Below are positions 32,617 to 41,292 of a stretch of 64,000 nucleotides of DNA, piece after piece; position 1 is the stretch's first letter, and every line of letters starts with the position of its first letter. The translations under genes were made by a program, and so were the position numbers. The DNA lies in the NCBI GenBank assembly GCA_038229135.1, contig JBBROS010000006.1:44837-108836 (forward strand). Direction: 5' to 3'. The notes beneath the pieces were generated by a model. It saw only the letters and a program-made list of their open reading frames with translations. It was not told where the DNA came from and searched no databases. Origin of the DNA: JBBROS01 sp038229135 (GTDB taxonomy: Bacteria; Pseudomonadota; Alphaproteobacteria; Acetobacterales; Acetobacteraceae).

Positions 32617-33533
32617 TTCGCCTCTCCCTCGAGCGGCACGGCGTAGGCCCCCAGCACCACGGGCCGCCGCGTGGCCGACCGCAGCGCCGCCAAACGCGGA
32701 TCGTCCTCTGCGACAAGCCCCTCCACGTCCACCAGCGCCGTGGCGCCCCCCTGGTCCCGCCGGAGGATCACCTGGCCCGAAGCGAACCCCGTATTCCCCA
32801 GGTCCACCCCGAGCGCGGACCGGCTCGTCTCCAGCGCCAGCTCGAACCCCAGCAACGACCGGTCCGCCCCGCTCGGGTCCGGCGCCGCGGCCGTGACCAC
32901 GAAGGCCTGCACCTGCGGCGCCCCCTCGGGCCGCGGTGACCAGAAGGGCAGCCGCGCCACCACATGGATCCGAGGGTCGTCTCGGTGCAGCAGCGCCATC
33001 CACCATGCCTCGCGCGGGCTCTCGTCCTCCCGAGGCACGGGCAGCACCGCCGCCACCGCATGGCCGTCGCTCACTTCACGGATGGCCTGTGCCGGGGTGG
33101 GGTAGGAATGCAGCGGCACGAGCGCGCCGAAGTGCTCCCGCGTCGCCGCGCGGTAGCCTGGGTCTCCCCCGGCGTCGCACACCGCGAGCCGCAGCGGACG
33201 CTGCACGCTCGTCATGCCGCAGATCAGCTCCCGCCACAGCCGCACCAGGCTCGTGCGCGGGAACGGCCCGGCATGCCGCGCCAAAAGCCGACGCACGATC
33301 GCTGCCTCCCGCCCCGGCCGCAACGGCACCGCGCCCTTGACGCCGAGCCGGCCCACCTGGCCCGCGACTTCCGCTCGCTGCATCACCAAGTCGTGCAGCG
33401 CGGCATCCAGGCGGTCCAGCTCGGCCCTGAGCGCCTCCAGGGTCGGCGCCAGAGTCGGTGCCAGGGTCGGCACCAGGGTCGGCGTGAGGGCGTTCGCGGC
33501 CACCTGCGGCGCCATGTCCATCGCGGAACTCAT
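32613..33533 (-). CDS. Chorismate mutase with a prephenate-dehydratase-like C-terminal region
   Basis: 306 residues. Residues about 30-110 form an AroQ-type chorismate mutase (ALRAELDRLDAALHDLVMQRAEVAGQVG, PGREAAIVRRLLARHAGPF, LVRLWRELI). The rest (LRLAVCDAGGDPGYRAATREHFG and onward) resembles a periplasmic-binding-type dehydratase fold but lacks the TRF motif required for prephenate dehydratase. I therefore expect mutase activity with a regulatory or relic second domain. Residues before the mutase contain TPTL/APTL repeats. First gene of the aromatic operon, divergent from metX. Confidence 0.85.
   Translation of the reverse strand: MSSAMDMAPQVAANALTPTLVPTLAPTLAPTLEALRAELDRLDAALHDLVMQRAEVAGQVGRLGVKGAVPLRPGREAAIVRRLLARHAGPFPRTSLVRLWRELICGMTSVQRPLRLAVCDAGGDPGYRAATREHFGALVPLHSYPTPAQAIREVSDGHAVAAVLPVPREDESPREAWWMALLHRDDPRIHVVARLPFWSPRPEGAPQVQAFVVTAAAPDPSGADRSLLGFELALETSRSALGVDLGNTGFASGQVILRRDQGGATALVDVEGLVAEDDPRLAALRSATRRPVVLGAYAVPLEGEAK
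33441..33488 (-). repeat. 12-base tandem repeat in the chorismate mutase N-terminus
   Basis: Four copies of a 12-base unit (GGTCGGCGCCAG and variants on the plus strand), read on the minus strand as repeated LAPT/LVPT tetrapeptides. Confidence 0.85.
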
Positions 33534-33633
33534 CAGCCTTGGTCCACTCGCTCGCTCAACAAGCCGCGTGAATACAGGAACCTCTTCCGCGTGCCTACCA
33601 CCTTGGCCCCGCATGCTCTATGCGTTGCCGGCC

Positions 33634-34800
33634 ATGGACACCGCCGTCCCCCCCGCGCCCCCCCCCGCGCCCCCTGAGGCCCTCCGCTGCCCCGAGCCCT
33701 TCCCGCTCGAAAACGGCGGCGTGCTGCCCGGCATCACCGTGGCGTACCGTACCTGGGGCACGCTCGACGCGGCGCGCGCCAACGCCGTGCTCGTCTGCCA
33801 CGCCCTCACCGGCGACCAGTTCGCCGCCGATCCGCACCCCGTCAGCGGCAAGCCCGGCTGGTGGCACCAGGTGGTGGGGCCCGGCCGCCCGGTGGACACG
33901 GACCGCTTCTTCGTCATCTGCGCCAACGTGCTCGGCGGCTGCATGGGCAGCACCGGCCCCCGGTCGCCGCGGGACCCGGCTGACCCGGACGCGCTTTGGG
34001 GCACCGCCTTCCCCACCATCACCATCGGCGACATGGTCGAGGCCCAGCGCCGCCTCGTGCAGCATTTCGGCATCTCGCGCCTCTTCGCGGCCATTGGTGG
34101 CTCCATGGGCGGCATGCAGGTGCTGCAATGGGCGGCAGCGCACCCCGAGATGCTGTTCGCCGCGGTGCCCATCGCCACTGCGCCGCTCCATTCCGCGCAG
34201 AACATCGCCTTCCACGAGGTCGGCCGTCAGGCCATCTTCGCGGACCCGGACTGGGCCGCCGGCGAATACTGGCGCGACGGCCGCGTCCCCGCCCGCGGCC
34301 TCGCGGTCGCACGCATGGCGGCCCACATCACCTACCTCAGCGAGCAGGCCCTCACCCGGAAGTTCGGCCGCAGGGTGCGCGGCGCGGACGCCCCGCAGCC
34401 CGGCACCAGCCTGTTCGGCGACATCTTCGAGGTGGAGAGCTACCTCCGCCACCAGGGCAGCACCTTCGTCAATCGCTTCGACGCCAACTCCTACCTCACG
34501 ATCACCCGCGCCATGGACCTGTTCGACCTGGCCGCCGACCACGGGGGGGACCTTGCCGCCGCCTTCCGCGGCAGCCCGACCCGGTTCTGCATCATCAGCT
34601 TCGATAGCGACTGGCTTTTTCCCACGGCCCAGTCCCGCGCCATCGCCCGCGCGCTCAATCGCGCCGGCGCGAACGCCAGCTTCGTCGAGATCGCCAGCGA
34701 CAAGGGGCACGACGCCTTCCTGCTCGACGAACCCGACATGCACCGCACGCTCAAGGGCTTCCTCGCCGGCTGCGCCGAACACGCGGGCCTCGCGCCATGA
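33634..34800 (+). CDS. metX: Homoserine O-acyltransferase MetX
   Basis: Activates homoserine with acetyl-CoA or succinyl-CoA for methionine synthesis. 388 residues, alpha/beta hydrolase fold. NAVLVCHALTGDQFAA, the nucleophile Ser157 in AAIGGSMGGMQ, and the Asp and His of FDSDWLFPT and SDKGHDAFL complete the triad. The neighbouring metW and the metZ (sulfhydrylase) gene at 48131 make succinyl-CoA use plausible; sequence alone does not decide. An in-frame ATG at 33613 is also possible. Divergent from the chorismate mutase operon (100-base gap). Confidence 0.95.
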   Translation: MDTAVPPAPPPAPPEALRCPEPFPLENGGVLPGITVAYRTWGTLDAARANAVLVCHALTGDQFAADPHPVSGKPGWWHQVVGPGRPVDTDRFFVICANVLGGCMGSTGPRSPRDPADPDALWGTAFPTITIGDMVEAQRRLVQHFGISRLFAAIGGSMGGMQVLQWAAAHPEMLFAAVPIATAPLHSAQNIAFHEVGRQAIFADPDWAAGEYWRDGRVPARGLAVARMAAHITYLSEQALTRKFGRRVRGADAPQPGTSLFGDIFEVESYLRHQGSTFVNRFDANSYLTITRAMDLFDLAADHGGDLAAAFRGSPTRFCIISFDSDWLFPTAQSRAIARALNRAGANASFVEIASDKGHDAFLLDEPDMHRTLKGFLAGCAEHAGLAP

Positions 34801-35438
34801 AGCTCCCCCCGAGGCCTGCCCCGAAACCCGCCAAGAACATCCGCCTCGACCTGCGGCTGATCAGCCAGCTCATCGCCCCCGGCACCCGCGTGCTCGACAT
34901 CGGCAGCGGCGACGGCACCCTCATCGAGCACCTGTTCCGCACCCAGGGCTGCGACGCCCGCGGCATCGAGATCGACATGGCCGAGGTCACCCACGCCGTC
35001 GCCCATGGCCTGCCCGTGATGCATGGCGATGCGGACACCGACCTCGCGCACTACCCGGACGGCCTGTTCGACTACGTCGTGCTGTCCCGCACGCTGCAGG
35101 CGGTCGAGCGTCCGCGAGAGGTGCTGCGCCAGATGCTCCGGATCGGCACCCGCGCCCTCGTCAGCTTCCCCAATTTCGGCCACTGGCGCGTCCGTTGGCA
35201 GCTGGTCTGGTCCGGCCGCATGCCGATGACCCCCACCTGGGACCGGCCCTGGCACGAGACGCCGAACATCCACCCCTGCACCATCGCGGACTTCTTCGAC
35301 CTCTGCCGCCAGGAGGGCTACGCGGTCGAGCAGTGGCTCGCGGTGGACGATGCCGGCCGCCGGGCTCCGTGGCGGCGGTTTCCGTCGCTTGCCAACGTGT
35401 TCGGCGAGCAAGCCTTGTTCCTGCTCCGTCGCGCCTGA
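34797..35438 (+). CDS. metW: Methionine biosynthesis protein MetW
   Basis: 213 residues of a methyltransferase-like fold: VLDIGSGDGTLIEHL, the segment FDYVVLSRTLQAV, and the MetW signature SFPNFGHWRVRWQL and PWHETPNIHPCTIADF. MetW is known to be needed with MetX for homoserine acylation in several proteobacteria. The start overlaps the metX stop (ATGA). The 130 bases after it hold no recognisable signal besides a partial GTAGGGTG. Confidence 0.94.
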   Translation: MKLPPRPAPKPAKNIRLDLRLISQLIAPGTRVLDIGSGDGTLIEHLFRTQGCDARGIEIDMAEVTHAVAHGLPVMHGDADTDLAHYPDGLFDYVVLSRTLQAVERPREVLRQMLRIGTRALVSFPNFGHWRVRWQLVWSGRMPMTPTWDRPWHETPNIHPCTIADFFDLCRQEGYAVEQWLAVDDAGRRAPWRRFPSLANVFGEQALFLLRRA

Positions 35439-35568
35439 GCCGTTGTAACTTGCTGCGCTGCATCACAACCCCGTAGGGTGCGGCGCCCAGGGCTGGAACG
35501 AACATTCGCTTCCGTCGTATGCACCCATAGCGGACCTATGCCGGACCGCTCGCAGATGAGTACCGCAC

Positions 35569-36876
35569 ATGGACGGTGACGCCCGCCTCCCCCGGCCCCT
35601 GCCCCTCCTCGATGCACCCGAGCGCGTTCGGCTGGGCTACACCGTCGCGGTCCCCGCAGACCTCGGCCCGCCCAGCGCCCCGCCCGGCGACACGCCCGGC
35701 ACCCCCCTCGCCGAGATTGCACCGCCCATCCGCCGCGAGCGCGCCGAGCCGAAGCCGGATGAGCCCAAGCCAGAGGACAAGACACCCGACGAAGCCAAGG
35801 GTGACGACAAGAAGGACGGCGATACGAAGGACGGGACCGAAAGGAAGCCGCCCATGTCGCGCGGCAAGAAAATCCTTTACTGGGCCATCGGCCTTCTCGT
35901 GCTGGCCGGCCTAGTCACCGCCGGCGTGCTCTACTGGCTTCATGCCCGCCACTACGAGAACACCGACGATGCCTACATCGACGGCCATATCAGCCAGGTG
36001 TCGCCCCAGGTCGCCGCCCGCGTTGTCGCCATCACCGTCGAGGACAACCAGCAGGTCCGCGCCGGCGACGCGCTGGTCCAGCTGGACGGCCGCGACTATC
36101 AGATCAAGCTCGACACCGCCCGTGCCCAACGCGCCCAGACGGCAGCGGCGCTGGAGCAGGCGCGCGCCGGGCTCGTCACGCAACAGGCCAACATCGCCCA
36201 GTCCGAGGCCCAGGTGCAGGTGAGCGAGGCCGATCTCGGCCAGGCGACGACGGACCTCGCGCGCTACCGCGGTATCAGTCCCCAGGCCGTGACGAAGCAG
36301 CAGGTCGACAATGCCGGCTCGGCCGCCAAGGCCGCCAGCGCCCGCGTCGATGCCGCGCGGCGCGCCGTCGACGCCGCCCGCGCCCAGCTCGTCGCCCAGC
36401 GCGCCCAGGTGGCCTCGGCCGAAGCCAACCTCCAGGCCGCCGACGTCCAGATCGCCAACGCCGAGCTGCAGCTCGGCTACACCCGCATCGTCGCCCCCCG
36501 CGATGGCCGCGTGACCAAGCGGACCGTCGAGCGCGGCAACTATGTGAACCCGGGCCAGTCGCTCCTCGCCGTGGTGGGCGACGACCTGTGGGTGACGGCG
36601 AACTTCAAGGAAACCCAGCTCGCCCTCATGCGCCCAGGGCAGCCCGTGCGCGTGGTCGTGGATGCGTGCCCGGACCACGAGATCACCGCCAAGGTGGACA
36701 GCTTCCAGTCCGGCACCGGCGCCACCTTCAGCTCTCTCCCGGCCGAGAACGCGACCGGCAACTTCGTGAAGGTGGTGCAGCGCGTGCCGACCAAGATCGT
36801 GTTCGACGCGAAGCCGGACCCGGCCTGCAGGTTGTTCCCCGGCCTCTCCGTGGCGCCCCGCGTCACCGTCCGGTAG
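35569..36876 (+). CDS. EmrA/HlyD-type efflux adaptor with long cytoplasmic N-terminus
   Basis: Periplasmic adaptor of a tripartite pump, 435 residues from the ATG at 35569. Residues 1-100 are a proline-rich then lysine/aspartate-rich region, followed by one membrane helix (about 101-122, ILYWAIGLLVLAGLVTAGVLYWL) and the adaptor body (ENTDDAYIDGHISQVSPQVAARV, coiled coil about 170-290, LGYTRIVAPRDGRVTKRTVERG). An internal ATG at 35854 (MSRGKK) has a better ribosome binding site (AAGGAAG) and would give a normal-length EmrA, so the extension may be partly untranslated. First gene of the efflux operon. Confidence 0.9.
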   Translation: MDGDARLPRPLPLLDAPERVRLGYTVAVPADLGPPSAPPGDTPGTPLAEIAPPIRRERAEPKPDEPKPEDKTPDEAKGDDKKDGDTKDGTERKPPMSRGKKILYWAIGLLVLAGLVTAGVLYWLHARHYENTDDAYIDGHISQVSPQVAARVVAITVEDNQQVRAGDALVQLDGRDYQIKLDTARAQRAQTAAALEQARAGLVTQQANIAQSEAQVQVSEADLGQATTDLARYRGISPQAVTKQQVDNAGSAAKAASARVDAARRAVDAARAQLVAQRAQVASAEANLQAADVQIANAELQLGYTRIVAPRDGRVTKRTVERGNYVNPGQSLLAVVGDDLWVTANFKETQLALMRPGQPVRVVVDACPDHEITAKVDSFQSGTGATFSSLPAENATGNFVKVVQRVPTKIVFDAKPDPACRLFPGLSVAPRVTVR

Positions 36877-36880
36877 CCAC

Positions 36881-38416
36881 ATGGCCGAACCGAACCCCGC
36901 CCTGCCACGATCGGCGGCAGGGCCGAACTCGCCCTGGCTGCTCGCCGTCATCGTCTCGGTTGCCACCTTCATGGAGGTGCTCGACACCACCATCGCCAAC
37001 GTGGCGCTCCGCCACATCGCAGGCTCGCTCGCGGCCGGGCAGGACGAGAGCACCTACATCATCACGTCCTACCTCGTCAGCAACGCCATCGTGCTGCCCA
37101 TCAGCGGATGGCTGTCCAACGTCATCGGCCGCAAGCGATTCTACATGGGTTGCGTCGCCCTCTTCACCCTCGCCTCCGTCGCCTGCGCGTTCGCGACCTC
37201 GCTGCCCATGATGCTCCTCTTTCGCGTGCTCCAGGGCATCGGCGGCGGCGGGCTCGCACCCACCGAGCAGTCCATCTTCGCCGACAGCTTCACCCCGAAG
37301 CAGCGGGCGCTCGCCTTCTCGCTCTATGGCTTCACCATCGTCACCGCGCCCGCCATCGGCCCCGTGCTGGGCGGCTGGCTGACGGACAGCTATTCCTGGC
37401 ACTGGGTGTTCCTGATCAACCTTCCCGTGGGCGTGCTCTCGCTCGTCCTCACCTGGCTGTTCGTCTACGACTCGCAATTGGTGCAGAAGGAGCGTGCGGA
37501 ACGCCTCGCGAAGGGCCTCCGCATCGACTATCTCGGCTTCGTCTTCGTCGTGGTCGGGTTCGGGTGTCTCCAGGTCGTGCTCGACCGGTTCGAGCGCGAG
37601 GACGGGTTTTCCTCACCTCTCATCCTGGCGTTCGCCGCCGCCAGCGCCGCCTCGCTCATCGCGCTCGTGGTGTGGGAGCTCAACCACGACCAACCCGTGG
37701 TCAATCTCCGCCTCCTCCGCATCCCGGCATTCGCCATCAGCAACGTGGTGATGTTCGCGTTCGGCTTCATGATCGTGAGCACAACCCAGGTGCTGCCCCA
37801 GCTGACGCAGGAGCTGCTTGGCTACGACGCGACCACGGCCGGCATGACGCTCGGCGCCGGCGGCCTCGTCACCCTGTTCTTCATGCCCCTGGCCGGGGTC
37901 GTGACCGGGCGGCTCATCCAGCCGAAATGGCTCATTCTCTCGGCCATGTTCGGCACCGCCGGCGCGCTGCATTATGCAAGCAGCCTCAGCCTCGATGCCT
38001 CGTTCTACAACATCTCGATCAGCCGCGTGATCCAGGTCATCTGGATGCCGTTCATCTTCATCCCGCTCTCGGCCGTGCAGTTCCAGGGCGTGCCGCCGTC
38101 CAAGAACAACGAGGCCAGCGCCATCATCAACCTCATGCGCAACCTCGGGGGCAGCTTCGGCGTCGCCATCGTCACCACCCAGCTCGCCTGGCGCGGGCAG
38201 TTCCACCACGCGCGCCTGGCCGAGCATATCACGCCCTACAATGGCTGGGGCTGGGGCGTGCCGCTGGGCAACATCGCCGAGCAGCTGCGGCGCCAGGCCG
38301 CCATGCTCAGCTACCTCGACGTGTTCACCATCCTCAGCTTGGTCGCACTCGCCATCGTGCCGCTCGTGCTGTTCCTGCCCAACATCCAGAAGGGAGCCGC
38401 AGCGGGTGGCCACTAA
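36881..38416 (+). CDS. EmrB/QacA-type MFS drug transporter (DHA2)
   Basis: Proton-driven inner-membrane exporter, 511 residues with about 14 membrane segments. ATFMEVLDTTIANVALRHIAG (motif D1), GWLSNVIGRKRFY (motif A) and FRVLQGIGGGGLAPTEQ with GPVLGGWL (motif C region) are typical of DHA2. It lies four bases after the adaptor gene and its stop overlaps the start of the outer-membrane gene. Substrates are probably lipophilic drugs or phenolics; not decidable here. Confidence 0.94.
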   Translation: MAEPNPALPRSAAGPNSPWLLAVIVSVATFMEVLDTTIANVALRHIAGSLAAGQDESTYIITSYLVSNAIVLPISGWLSNVIGRKRFYMGCVALFTLASVACAFATSLPMMLLFRVLQGIGGGGLAPTEQSIFADSFTPKQRALAFSLYGFTIVTAPAIGPVLGGWLTDSYSWHWVFLINLPVGVLSLVLTWLFVYDSQLVQKERAERLAKGLRIDYLGFVFVVVGFGCLQVVLDRFEREDGFSSPLILAFAAASAASLIALVVWELNHDQPVVNLRLLRIPAFAISNVVMFAFGFMIVSTTQVLPQLTQELLGYDATTAGMTLGAGGLVTLFFMPLAGVVTGRLIQPKWLILSAMFGTAGALHYASSLSLDASFYNISISRVIQVIWMPFIFIPLSAVQFQGVPPSKNNEASAIINLMRNLGGSFGVAIVTTQLAWRGQFHHARLAEHITPYNGWGWGVPLGNIAEQLRRQAAMLSYLDVFTILSLVALAIVPLVLFLPNIQKGAAAGGH

Positions 38417-39926
38417 GCATCGGGCCGTCCTGTTGGCCGCTCTCCTGCCTCTCCTGCCTCTGGCCGCCTGCACCGTCGGCCCCGACTTCCAGGAGCCCTC
38501 CGTCTGGTCCCCAGGCACCTGGTTCGCACGCCGCCCGCCCACGCCGGCCCGGCTCAGCCTGCCCACCAACGAGCCCATCGACCCCGAATGGTGGCGCGCC
38601 TTCAACGATCCGGTGCTGACCGGGCTCATGCGCCAGGTGGCCGCCGCCAATCTCGACGTGCGCGCCGCCTCCATCCGCCTCGCCGAGGCCCGGGCCCAGC
38701 GCGGCATCGCGGTCGCCGACGCATTTCCGCGCGTGAACGGCAACGCCAGCTACACCCGCACGCGCCCCAGCGAGAAAGGCGCCAGCTCGTTGTTCTCGGG
38801 CGGCGGCGCCGGATCCAGCCCGGCCCTCGGCTCCAACGGCCTCGCCGGCCAGCCCGGCGCCACCCCGTCCCGCAGCCGCATCGGCGCCTTCGACCTGTTC
38901 CAGGGCGGCTTCGACGCAAGCTGGGAGCTGGACCTCTGGGGCCGCGTCCGCCGTGCCGTGGAAAGCGCCGACGCCAACGTGGACGCCTCCGAGGAGGCCG
39001 GCCGGCAAACCCTCGTCACCTCACTCGCCGAACTCGCCCGCGACTACGTCCAGCTCCGCGGCATCCAGGAGCAGCTCCGGATCGCCCGCCGCAACCTGGC
39101 CACAGCGCAGCAGAGCGCCGGGCTCACGGCCGAACGTGCGCGGGGCGGCCTCGCGACCGAACTCGACGTGGCCAACGCCCGCTCCCAGTCCGAAACCACC
39201 GCGGCCAGCATCCCGCTGCTCGAGCAGCAGGAGGCGCAGATGCAGAACGCCATCGCGCTGCTTCTCGGCTCACCCCCGGGCGCGCTCGCCGCCGAGCTGT
39301 CCCCGGTGAAGCCCGTGCCGCCCGTGCCCCCCACGGTCCCGGCCGGCCTACCCTCCGAGCTCGCCCGGCGCCGCCCGGACATCCGCCGCGCCGAGGCCCT
39401 GCTCCATGCCGCAACCGCCGACATCGGAGAGGCCGAGGCCGATTTCTATCCCAAGATCACCCTGTCCGGCAGCTTCGCGCTACAGGCCATCCAGTTCAAG
39501 GATCTCGGCAGCTGGGCCAGCCGCACCTACGGCCTCGGCCCCTCCATCACCATTCCCATCTTCGAGGGCGGCCGCCTCCGCCGCACGCTCGAGCTCCGAA
39601 AGGCGCAGCAGCAGGAGGCGGCGATCAACTACCAGAAGACTGTCCTCGACGCCTTCCACGAGGTCGACAACGCACTCATCGCCTACCGCGCCGAACAGCT
39701 CCGGCGGGACCGCCTCGAGGCCGCGGTCCAGCAGTCCCGCCGCGCCCAGGGCCTTGCCCAGACCCGCTTCCGCGACGGCGTCAGCGACTTCCTCGAGGTA
39801 CTCACCGCCCAGCGCAGCGTGCTCGCTGCCGAACAGGCCCGCGCCGACAGCATCACCACCGTCAGCACCAACCTGGTCGCCCTCTACAAGGCCTTGGGCG
39901 GCGGTTGGGAGACGAACCGGCGGTAA
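38406..39926 (+). CDS. NodT-family outer membrane efflux lipoprotein
   Basis: 506 residues from the GTG at 38406. A lipoprotein signal peptide ends in LPLAAC (cysteine near residue 20). The TolC-like body has two repeats: DPEWWRAFNDPVL, GGFDASWELDLWGRVRRAVESADA and, in the second half, PSELARRRPDIRRAEALLHAATADIGEAEADFYPKI. It supplies the outer-membrane channel for the adaptor and MFS pump encoded just upstream, and overlaps the emrB-like gene by 11 bases. Confidence 0.93.
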   Translation: MATKHRAVLLAALLPLLPLAACTVGPDFQEPSVWSPGTWFARRPPTPARLSLPTNEPIDPEWWRAFNDPVLTGLMRQVAAANLDVRAASIRLAEARAQRGIAVADAFPRVNGNASYTRTRPSEKGASSLFSGGGAGSSPALGSNGLAGQPGATPSRSRIGAFDLFQGGFDASWELDLWGRVRRAVESADANVDASEEAGRQTLVTSLAELARDYVQLRGIQEQLRIARRNLATAQQSAGLTAERARGGLATELDVANARSQSETTAASIPLLEQQEAQMQNAIALLLGSPPGALAAELSPVKPVPPVPPTVPAGLPSELARRRPDIRRAEALLHAATADIGEAEADFYPKITLSGSFALQAIQFKDLGSWASRTYGLGPSITIPIFEGGRLRRTLELRKAQQQEAAINYQKTVLDAFHEVDNALIAYRAEQLRRDRLEAAVQQSRRAQGLAQTRFRDGVSDFLEVLTAQRSVLAAEQARADSITTVSTNLVALYKALGGGWETNRR

Positions 39927-39954
39927 GCGCGCGCCCCTGGGAGGAGGTGATCGA

Positions 39955-39996
39955 AAATCCTCTCCCCCTGGGAGAGGATTGGGTGAGGGACTGAAC
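39955..39996. repeat. Family B repeat
   Basis: ATCCTCTCCCCCTGGGAGAGGA followed by TTGGGTGAGGGACTG forms a near-perfect 9-base hairpin plus the trailing GGGTGAGGG. It may also end the efflux operon. Confidence 0.8.
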
Positions 39997-40048
39997 GACA
40001 GGCGTTCCCCCGGTTGACGCCCCCCACCCCCCATGGTGCCTTCGACCC

Positions 40049-41089
40049 ATGGCCACGACTCCGAACATCCTCCTCATCGCCTCCCCCCTCGAGGACGAGC
40101 ATGTGGCCCGGCTCCGCGCCCTCGCGCCGGACCGCCTGCAGGTGCTGCACGACAAGGCGCTGCTGCCCACGCCCCGCTTCCCCGGGGACCACAAGGGCGC
40201 GCCGTTCCAGCGCACGCCACAGATGCAGGGCCGGTGGCAGGCCATGCTCAGCCGGGCAAGCATCCTGTTCGACCTGCCGGACCCGTCCGACCTCCCCTTC
40301 CTCGGCCGCCTCGCCTGGGTGCAGACGACGAGCTCCGGCGTCGGCCCCGCCGTGGCCCGGCTCGGGCTCGACAAGCGCGGCGTGCTCGTCACCACCGCCC
40401 GCGGCGTGCACGCCGGGCCGCTGGCGGAATGGACGTTCATGGCGGTGCTCAGCCACCTCCGCGGCCTCGACCACCTGAAGTCCGAGCAGGCCTATCGCAG
40501 GTGGGAGCGCTACTCCGGCGACGACCTGGCCGGCCGCACCCTGCTGACCATCGGCGCCGGAGACCTCGCCCGCGGGGTGGCCCGGGTCGGTCGCGCCTTC
40601 GACATGCGCACGGTGGCCGTGGCGCGCGATCCTGACCGAGCCCGCCCCCACACCGCCCTGTTCGACGCCGTGATGCCGCCCACGGACCTGCACGTCGCAC
40701 TCGGCATGGCCGACATCGTGGTGATGACGGCCCCACACACCCCCGACACCGAAGGCATGATGGACGAAGCCGCCTTCGCCGCCTGCAAGCCGGGCGCCAT
40801 GTTCGTCAACATCGGCCGCGGTCGGACGGTGGACCATGCCGCCCTCGTCGACGCCCTCGCCTCAGGCCACCTCGCCTTCGCCGCGCTCGACGTGACTGAC
40901 CCCGAGCCCCTCCCCCCCGAACACCGCCTCTGGTCCATGCGCAACGCCCTCATCAGCCCCCACAGCGCCAGCACCGTGCGGCGCGAGAACGCCCGCATCA
41001 CCCAGATCTTCACCCACAACCTGACCTGCTGGCTGGACGGCCGCCGCGGCGACATGCGCAACATCTTCGACACGAGGCTTATGTATTGA
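40049..41089 (+). CDS. D-2-hydroxyacid dehydrogenase family protein
   Basis: 346 residues. The C-terminal NAD-binding domain has TLLTIGAGDLARGVARVGRAFDM, VMTAPHTPDTEGMMDEAAFAACKPGAMFVNIGRGRTVD and the ALDVTDPEPLPPEHRLW segment with catalytic Glu. The catalytic His is replaced in context by SPHSA, with His still present. The Rossmann motif is GAGDLA rather than GxGxxG with a third glycine. The substrate is unknown (glyoxylate or hydroxypyruvate reductase-like). Single gene between two repeats. Confidence 0.85.
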   Translation: MATTPNILLIASPLEDEHVARLRALAPDRLQVLHDKALLPTPRFPGDHKGAPFQRTPQMQGRWQAMLSRASILFDLPDPSDLPFLGRLAWVQTTSSGVGPAVARLGLDKRGVLVTTARGVHAGPLAEWTFMAVLSHLRGLDHLKSEQAYRRWERYSGDDLAGRTLLTIGAGDLARGVARVGRAFDMRTVAVARDPDRARPHTALFDAVMPPTDLHVALGMADIVVMTAPHTPDTEGMMDEAAFAACKPGAMFVNIGRGRTVDHAALVDALASGHLAFAALDVTDPEPLPPEHRLWSMRNALISPHSASTVRRENARITQIFTHNLTCWLDGRRGDMRNIFDTRLMY

Positions 41090-41151
41090 TGCCCCTCGCA
41101 TTGCCCGGGAGAGTGCCCCTGCGAAGCACCTAGCCGTAGATCGGCCAGAAC

Positions 41152-41240
41152 GTCATCGCGAGCCGAAGGCGTGGCGATCCAGGGGCGGAAAGGACTGCGC
41201 GCCGCAAACCCCCGGGTTGCCGCACCGCGCTCGCGATGGC
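41152..41240. repeat. Family A palindromic repeat
   Basis: The left half GTCATCGCGAGCCGAAGGCG with TGGCGATCCAGG is identical to the cobN copy. The right half is GCGCTCGCGATGGCG. It lies in the 203-base gap between two convergent genes. Confidence 0.85.
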
Positions 41241-41292
41241 GTGCCGTTAGTCTGGGGCGAAAAGGACACTGACAATCCCATCGAGTTACCCC

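Noticed and set aside
35474..35490. GTAGGGTGCGGCG resembling the family C hairpin
   Set aside because: The complementary arm is missing, so no hairpin forms.
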